Source of the DNA: Thalassiosira profunda
Taxonomy: Eukaryota > Bacillariophyta > Thalassiosirophyceae > Thalassiosirales > Thalassiosiraceae
Assembly: GCA_036939355.1 (NCBI GenBank)
Contig: JALLAP010000815.1
Coordinates: 1 to 11,121, forward strand
Length of the DNA stretch: 11,121 nt
Direction of reading: 5' to 3'
This document shows positions 5,511-11,121 of this stretch, piece by piece. Position 1 is the stretch's first letter. Every line of letters starts with the position of its first letter. The notes under the pieces were generated by a model. It made no database searches. It had not been told where the DNA came from and saw only the letters and a list, made by a program, of their open reading frames with translations. The position numbers and the translations under genes were made by a program.

Positions 5511-7620
5511 ATGCCGAACTGGGAGGGCATCGAAGATGCAGCCACGATGCTGCCCCGCATTTGGCTCACCCGCGTCAAGGACGGGGACGTGTGGAAGCCG
5601 CTGCGGAAGATCGATTGCAAGGCGCTCAACGAGAGCAGAGGGGAGGAGGTGCTCATCGAAGGCGGCAGGGCGATGGCCGATCCCAAAAATGGCACAATCA
5701 GCTTCAATTACGTGAACCGCCCGTCGACAAAGTTAATGCCGGCGACGTGGTTCACCAAGGAGGAGAAGAATAACAACAAGAAGGAGTTCATTTTGCATCC
5801 CCTACCGGAGGCAGATTCCTGGCAGGTGGAATTGCTGTATCAAAATGCCGTGCGGGCATCCTCGTCGCTGGGGGAGGGGTTGGACGAGATACTCAAAGAG
5901 GAGGTCATCCTGGAGAGCGATCCCAAGCACAAGGTCTGCGTCGTACGCAATGGAGGATTGCTCTGCATGCGGAAGCGCCCGAAGAAGTCCAACTTCCTGG
6001 GGTTGGGCGAGATACAATTCACCCTCCAGCGGGGGTACGGGCAATACACAATCGAGGGGGAGGACGACGAGAATGCACTTGGGGATTTGACGCATGCCAT
6101 CTTCGTCATCCACGGCATCGGGGAGGCCATGTGGGCCAAGGCGGAGGTCAGCACCCTCAGCATGTGCGAAGAGTTGGACCAGCTCAGGATCACAGTCAAT
6201 CGGAAGAAAGTAGACGCATGGAAGGAGGAATGTAAGAAGTGCGAGAAGCAAAAGCAACCGAAACCCCCGCCGCCAAATCGCATCGAGTTTCTTCCGATCG
6301 AGTGGTACGACAAGGTCCGAAGCCCAAGCCATTCTTTGGTGACCTCGTTGACGGCTGTCACGCTGAATAGCGTCCCTGCCCTCAGATCGATTGCCAACGA
6401 CGTCATCTTCGATGTGTTAATGTATTTGACGCCAGAGTTCTGCGGAGCGATTCTCAACACTGTCACCACCCAAATCGTCGAGCTCTTCAGCACTTTCCAG
6501 AGGATCAACCCGTCGTACATTGCAATGGGAGGGAAGTTTTCGCTCATTGGCCATTCGTTGGGATCGGTCATCGCGTGGGACATCCTCTCGGTCTTGAAGG
6601 ACAACGTCGAGAAGGAGGCATCAAAGGGCGACGAGGCAGACCCGATCAGAATCGACGTTCCAGGCTCGCCACCCAGGGTGCGCTCGTTAACCACGCTCGA
6701 CAAAGAGGGGGCAGCGGAAAATCCTCTGGGAATCCAGGCCTTGGCAAAGGGCGCCGAGAACGACAGCAAGCATGGCACCTGGGGACCGTGCCTGCCGAAG
6801 AAAATGCTGCAAACGATACCGTTTGTCCCCGACCTGACAATCTTTCTTGGGTCACCGATCGGCTTGTTCCTGACTCTTCGTGGTGCACATCCGGTCTTTG
6901 ACGAAATGCGCGCGCGGGCCGAAGCAGAGAGGGCGAGCCTCATCCCCTGTGACAACGAAGAAGCGTCAGCACCGCCGAAGGTCTTCAATATATCGCCGAT
7001 CATTTGCAGTCCGTTCTCTCTGCCTACTGGGGCGTTGTACAACATCTTTCACCCGAGGTGAGCATCGATATCTCTTGCTTTGACGTGAGAGCTTGTGTTT
7101 GATTGCTCACATAACATCCGTCCTTGGTTAATGCAGTGACCCGGTGGCGTACAGAATAGAGCCCCTCTTATTGCCAGAGGGGGTCGATAGCCATGAGTTC
7201 CCATCCCCGATCTACTTGTCTCCGGACGGGAAGAGCGTGCGGCTCCACGTGAAAGCGAGGCAGGTGGGGGACCAACTGTTTAGAAACTTCGGCTCTTTCT
7301 CAGCGATGTTCGACACGGCGGCAGCAAGTGCAGCGGCAGCGGCCGCAGCTGCAGACGCCGAAGCAGCCAAAAAGAAGGCGAATGAAGCATCTGATGGAGA
7401 GAAGACGCCCCAGCCGAACTTTTCAGGATGCATCAAAGGCAGGGAATGCGAGTTCCAGCTTGGCGGACGCAGTACTCGCGTCGACTTTCAGATCCAGCCG
7501 GGAGTGATCGACAACGAGTACCTTTCGGCGGTGACTGCTCACTCCTCTTATTTCTCGAACGAGGATCTGGTTGACTTTATTATCTACTCCACGCGTGATG
7601 AAAGAGGCGTCAAGGTTTGA
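5511..7620 (+). CDS. DDHD-domain phospholipase (intracellular PLA1 / SEC23IP family), two exons
   Basis: Exon 1 is 5511-7057 and exon 2 is 7137-7620, giving 676 residues. The family hydrolyses phospholipids, usually phosphatidic acid or other glycerophospholipids, on ER, Golgi or mitochondrial membranes. The N-terminal ~80 residues (TRVKDGDVWKPL...) look WWE-like. A lipase core follows: FVIHGIG (198-204) and the nucleophile elbow GHSLGS with Ser349. The DDHD domain includes LGSPIGLFLTLRG (446-458) and FHPSDPVAYRIEPLL, and the conserved residues are probably Asp517, Asp632 (RVDF), His651 (AHSSYF) and Asp659. The FHP-S-DP motif forms only after splicing, which fixes the intron. An alanine-rich run (about 577-593) then a charged linker interrupts the domain. 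ATG 5511 has A at -3 and is the first ATG in this frame. Length is shorter than human DDHD1/2, closer to compact members. The exact lipid substrate is unknown. Confidence 0.9.
7058..7136 (+). other. Spliceosomal intron of the lipase gene (79 bases)
   Basis: The donor is GTGAGC at 7058 and the acceptor is ATGCAG ending at 7136. A candidate branch site CTCAC sits at 7106-7110, about 27 bases before the acceptor. Without splicing, the frame stops at a TGA (7059-7061) just inside the intron. With splicing, AG|T forms a serine codon and restores the conserved FHPSDPVAYR. It is phase 2 and is the only intron I can support in the window. Confidence 0.93.
7318..7368 (+). repeat. Alanine-rich codon run inside the DDHD domain
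   Basis: Seventeen codons, nearly all GCN (mixed GCG, GCA, GCC, GCT), encode an alanine-rich run interrupted by Ser, Asp and Glu. Mixed codon use argues against very recent slippage. It precedes a Lys/Glu-rich linker and probably forms a surface loop or helix between conserved DDHD blocks. Confidence 0.7.
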
Positions 7621-7950
7621 TGGATGGTAATTAATCGCTTTGCATTGTCAGCAGAGTCAAGCTGGTCAACATATTGTAGCTTGCCCTCGCCAACCAAGTT
7701 GACTGTTTATCTCGCTGCCACGTAAGTACGTACGATAGGTAGATAGAAACTCGTTGTCCCCCGCGCCCCCGCCGCGCCCAGCTATTGTGCCGGGCAGTGC
7801 CGGGGCTCCTCCCACGGACTCTGCGCCTTCCCGCGAGGCTATACGCCAGGGGCTGCATCGTGGAATAGCTCCCCTCTTCTGCTCTGCGCCGGTGACGGCG
7901 CAGAATAGTTAGAAGGAATGTAACGGTGTTGAAGTAATGGATAACATGAA
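7621..7950. other. Convergent spacer between the lipase and DOCK-like genes
   Basis: These 330 bases separate the stops of two convergent genes and should hold both 3' UTRs. No coding signal is seen on either strand. The left part is AT-richer and contains ACGTAAGTACGT (7720-7731). The middle (about 7757-7830) is very GC-rich with imperfect repeats such as GTGCCGGGCAGTGCCGGGGC. A strong hairpin is at 7883-7904. No canonical AATAAA poly(A) signal was noticed. Confidence 0.5.
7883..7904. terminator. Perfect 9-bp hairpin with GUGA loop between convergent genes
   Basis: TCTGCGCCG (7883-7891) and CGGCGCAGA (7896-7904) are perfect reverse complements around the four-base loop GTGA. In plus-strand RNA the loop is GUGA, a stable GNRA tetraloop. 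It lies about 45 bases beyond the DOCK-like stop on that gene's downstream side, and 263 bases after the lipase stop. The structure is seen directly; a role in 3'-end formation or insulation is inferred. Confidence 0.4.
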
Positions 7951-10900
7951 TTAATGTGTATGTTGTTGCAATTCGCTTTGCAGCACCTGCCGCTGCCTGG
8001 AGAGGGCATGGGGCGCTTTGTGAGCAACTGAGTAGTTCACAATGCTGTCATGGCCTTGCCGCGTGAAGAACCTGCGAGACTTGAATGCGCTGGCCTTTTG
8101 GACAACGATTACAGAAATGTATGTCTCTGTTTCGTTTGTTGGAGATGCATGTGTCCTGAGAACAACTGGGCTGTCGGCGTCGGCGTTTCGCAGTGCTTCA
8201 ATGAGAGGCTGCGCAAAGGACTGGCATACGCTCTCTTCCCACGATTCTGCCTGGTGTTGTTGCATCATACGAGCTGCGGCCAAGAGAACCGGCTTCGAGA
8301 CACGGCATATTGACGGCGCGTCCCACTCAAAGAAGGTGGGCAACGAGGTGCTCTCTTCGAATCTCTTTGGTTTGCGTCCGTGCAGAATCACTCTAACGTA
8401 CACCTGGCCACTGTTGCCGCCAACCAATCGGTTGGTCGGCGAGCTCTGTCGAGCATCGCTCTCTGAAAACCGGGCCAGTTTGGTGCAAATGTTGGCCCGC
8501 ACACGCCGGAGAGCACGCAGCTCCACATGGTGGCGTTTGCTCTCGTTGCTGATCCTGGTTGTGATCAAGTTGAGTAGCTCCTCAAAGTGCAAGCACGCGA
8601 TGTCTTCCAAGCCATCTTCGTTGGAGTAGGCAGTTGCCATCTGATCTACTACGCTCGTCAACAATGAGCACACAGCTCCAGTAGAGATGTGCAAGTGAGC
8701 TGAGAAACGACCTCGTTCTTGGACAAAGACGCCAGCTTCTAGAAAGGCGTGTGCAAATTCCATCACCTCCCGATTGGCAAGGCGGCGTCCATCGGACGAG
8801 CCGACGGATGAGAGCCATGGCGAGCGCTGAGCATCAGTCCACAGCTCGAACCGGGATGGTTGCCACAGACTTGAGAGATGGTCCAACGATCCGATCAAGG
8901 TTTGGGCGCAAAGCATCAGTGACTCTGCGGCCTCCGACCATTGGCTTTTGGCCACGTGCAAATCCCTGAGCGTGAAGAGCCATCGCAGTTTCTGCAACAT
9001 GCTCGTCTCGCAAGAAAAGAAGCTCGCTGCCTCCAATACCGATTCCTCGTCGGCGTCAAACACAGTCTTGAGAGGCAGACGCTGCACACTTGAAAAGCCT
9101 GATGCAGGATTGGCGAGCTGAGCCTTCGCTATTTCCTCGAGATCAAGTCCAGCGGAAACCTTGAGCCTCATTTCCACCAGCACGCCGTCGACGATGGCCT
9201 GCCCTGTCCGGCAAAGGACAGCAAGCGAGGGCAGCACTTGCGCGTCAACACGATCGTCGTCGTCAGGATTTGTCTCTTCGACATCAGCCAGGGCACGCCG
9301 CAAAGGCCAGAGGGAGCGCTCGACGTCGTCCATGGACTCGATCAGACCGCTCACGCTACAGAGAGCAATCTCGCGCGCCGCAACTTCTGGCAACGCCGAT
9401 AGCATACAGAGGCCGATCGAGTCGATACTCCCTCGCTCTTGATGGATTCCTCCTATCATTGACACCAGAAAGTCGACGGCCATGGACCAAACGGACAGCT
9501 CGGTTGAATTCATCATTGTGAGGATGATACGCGCCCAGTGCTGCAGCTGATCGCCAACCGCATTGAGGAAGATGGCGGCCCCAAACTTATCGAGGGCATG
9601 TGCAGATCCCCCGAGAGTTCGTAGCAGTGTTACCGACGATTGCGGCGTCGCCAACAAATGCAGCAACAAGTCAAACAGAGACCTTCCAAGCTTTNAGCAG
9701 TGTTACCGACGATTGCGGCGTCGCCAACAAATGCAGCAACAAGTCAAACAGAGACCTTCCAAGCTTTTCGAGTTGGGGTTCGTTCTGCGAAACAACATCG
9801 AAGCATTCGTCAATCAACAAAATAGCTGATGCAGACAGAGTGTTGAAGGCTTCTTGGGTCATTTCTTTGGACAGTCCGCCGAGGACGGGAAGCGATTCGT
9901 CTCCCGGGATGAAGTGTTGGCAAGTGGAGCTGGCCAGCTTGAGGAGGAGAACAAAATGGTTGATTCTGGGCTCCTGCAAAGCACAAAACCTGCGCAGCTC
10001 GTCGCGAATGATGGCATCCGGACCTTCTTGGAGGATGTAGAGCAGGCACTGAATCCAGATGAGCCTCACTTTCTGATCGGAATCCATCCTCGCCAAGCTT
10101 GAGACGGCATCGACGGATTGTCGCAAGACAGGCCTCGTGAACAAGGCCGCCACGCGTGTACCAGAAGAAATGCTCTGGAAGCGAGCATCCATTGCTTGGC
10201 GCTTGATCAACAGTTCGTAGGCACACACGATGGAATGAAACGCCAGCGACTCCACGCGCAGAAGGTCGTCTCGCAACAGAGCATTCTCCATCCTCCTCCC
10301 AAGCTTGGACGCCTTTGCTTGTCTCTTGGCTTCATGGATGATCATTTCGCACGAGCCCTTGCAGATTGACAGGCATTGATTCATGAGCAACTCCGACAGC
10401 CAGTATGATTGGGGGTAGCGATCGACCTCCTTCCAGTACTTTTGCAGAGCGTCCGCCACCTCAGCCGTTTGGTCGCTCGCGCCTTGACCTTTCCAAGTCG
10501 ATGAAGTAGCCTTTCTCCTCGGATAGGACCCCGTGAATTTCAGCGGAAAGTTCAGCCTCGCGAAGGTCGGAATGGCTGCTAATCTCTCGGCGGCATGCAG
10601 TCTGAGTTGTCTTGCGCACTTCCTCCGCCTGAGATAAGATCTACTGATGGACTCCGGAACCCCTCCATCTGTTCCAACAGGATCTTCAACGCTCTCCAAG
10701 ATGTCGAAATACGCAGAGAGCAATGCCGCAACTTGCGATGGATGCAGCAGCGCGAAGAGACCGATGAAGAAGTCCAAGACGCAGTCACTGCTCGAGAGAG
10801 CCTGAGCGAGCATCCGATCAGAGTTTGCGACGCCACTGCTTCCACTCATTCCTTCTCGCATCAGTCCCAGAGCAATGGTCTCAACGAACATGACCAAGAT

Positions 10901-11121
10901 CTGCAGGTGGTTGTCATCCACTAAAGTCATCGGCACAATCAGCTTTGTCGTGTTGTTTTGGGCACTCCTCAGCCCGATGGACTTTAGGCAAAGCGGCAAG
11001 AAGAACGCCAAGTGTCTTGTGAAGGAATAGGCGACAATCTCATCGTTTGTTGGGTTGAAGCTTCCCTGCACAAGTTCGTAAGGCCAAGTAGGGAGAGCAG
11101 TGCTGCTTCCGCGAACCTGGG
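7951..11121 (-). CDS. DOCK-like (DHR-2-type) protein, 5' end outside window, frame split by an assembly artefact
   Basis: The stop TAA is at 7953-7951 and the frame is open to the right edge. Read as complement of 7951-9694 plus 9768-11121, it gives about 1031 residues of a larger protein. DOCK proteins activate Rac/Cdc42-type GTPases and control the actin cytoskeleton. Conserved-looking blocks in order are FTRHLAFFLPLCLKSIG (11026-10970), a block ending in LNFPLKF (10555-10535) like the DOCK CNHEHYIPLNLP region, WLFTLRDLHVAKSQWSEAAE (8982-8923) like DHR-2 lobe A, VYVRVILHG (8403-8377) like the YFRVGFYG motif, and TYISVIVVQ near 8124-8098. The protein ends about 150 bases later, so the usual catalytic lobe with its GSV motif is not visible. 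Much of it is helical and repeat-like, as in DOCK armadillo regions. The family call comes from remembered motif patterns, and a divergent helical scaffold remains possible. No introns are apparent. Confidence 0.7.
9623..9694 (+). repeat. 72-base exact repeat, copy 1 (probable unmerged contig end)
   Basis: This stretch starts AGCAGTGTTACCGACG, ends CCAAGCTTT, and is identical to 9696-9767. It ends directly at the single N at 9695. Both copies code the same DOCK-like residues (LEKLGRSLFDLLLHLL and onward), but in different frames. Adjacency to the N indicates one genomic segment present twice in the assembly. Confidence 0.93.
9695..9695. other. Single N: assembly gap placeholder
   Basis: This is the only ambiguous base in the window. 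It sits exactly between two identical 72-base segments, as expected when a scaffolder joins two overlapping contigs without merging them and sets a minimum gap of one base. Confidence 0.9.
9696..9767 (+). repeat. 72-base exact repeat, copy 2
   Basis: Identical to 9623-9694. One copy plus the N is 73 bases, which shifts the minus-strand frame. Deleting them rejoins the upstream and downstream DOCK-like frames at the codon now split across 9767-9769. Confidence 0.93.

Noticed and set aside
5840..7045. 401-codon minus-strand frame opposite the lipase
   Set aside because: Shadow of the lipase exon. It is Ser/Arg-rich and unrelated to any family.
9563..10040. Plus-strand frames across the N (88 and 146 codons)
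   Set aside because: They exist only because of the duplicated segment and are antisense to the DOCK-like gene.
9671..11071. Separate minus-strand gene ending at 9671
   Set aside because: Its last residues come from reading past the N in a shifted frame. The true frame continues into 7951-9694 once the duplicated 72 bases are removed.
1..11121. Bacterial origin suggested by the signal peptidase
   Set aside because: The spliced DDHD gene, the SLC35B transporter and the DOCK-like gene are eukaryotic, and no operon structure is present. The peptidase resembles plastid-type enzymes.

Overview
This is a nuclear genomic window from a eukaryote, most likely a photosynthetic stramenopile (heterokont alga). 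The genes are monocistronic and tightly packed. They encode eukaryote-specific families: an SLC35B-type nucleotide-sulfate/sugar transporter, a DDHD phospholipase and a DOCK-like protein. One gene has a spliceosomal GT-AG intron. A signal peptidase I of thylakoid-processing type starts with a signal peptide followed by G|LAP, which resembles the bipartite plastid leader of algae with secondary plastids. The lineage is inferred from these protein features; no marker gene is present.

Layout. Positions 1-1220 (+) hold the 3' part of an unrecognised gene. It converges, with only 10 bases between stop codons, on a type I signal peptidase gene (3015-1231, -) that has a long N-terminal extension. 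A divergent intergenic region of about 640 bases (3016-3656) contains two direct repeat copies about 280-307 bases apart. It separates the peptidase from an SLC35B-family transporter (start 3657 or 3702, end 4841, +). Next is a gene-free stretch (4842-5510) with two hairpins and a G-rich patch. A DDHD-domain lipase follows (5511-7620, +, one 79-base intron). A 330-base convergent spacer (7621-7950) carries a perfect 9-bp hairpin. The right end is a large DOCK-like gene on the minus strand (7951 to beyond 11121).

The DOCK-like reading frame is broken at 9695 by one N flanked by two exact 72-base copies. This looks like two contig ends that overlap but were never merged. Removing one copy plus the N restores a single continuous frame, so the break is almost certainly an assembly error and not a pseudogene.

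The genes do not form an operon or an obvious single pathway. Three have roles linked to membranes or trafficking: sulfate-donor or sugar transport into the Golgi, phospholipid hydrolysis on secretory membranes, and small-GTPase signalling. The signal peptidase probably acts in the plastid. I found no tRNA, rRNA, CRISPR array, transposase or viral gene. The most unusual items are the signal peptidase fused to a roughly 370-residue unassigned domain, the duplicated sequence between the divergent genes, the apparent absence of the GEF catalytic lobe from the DOCK-like protein, and the assembly artefact.
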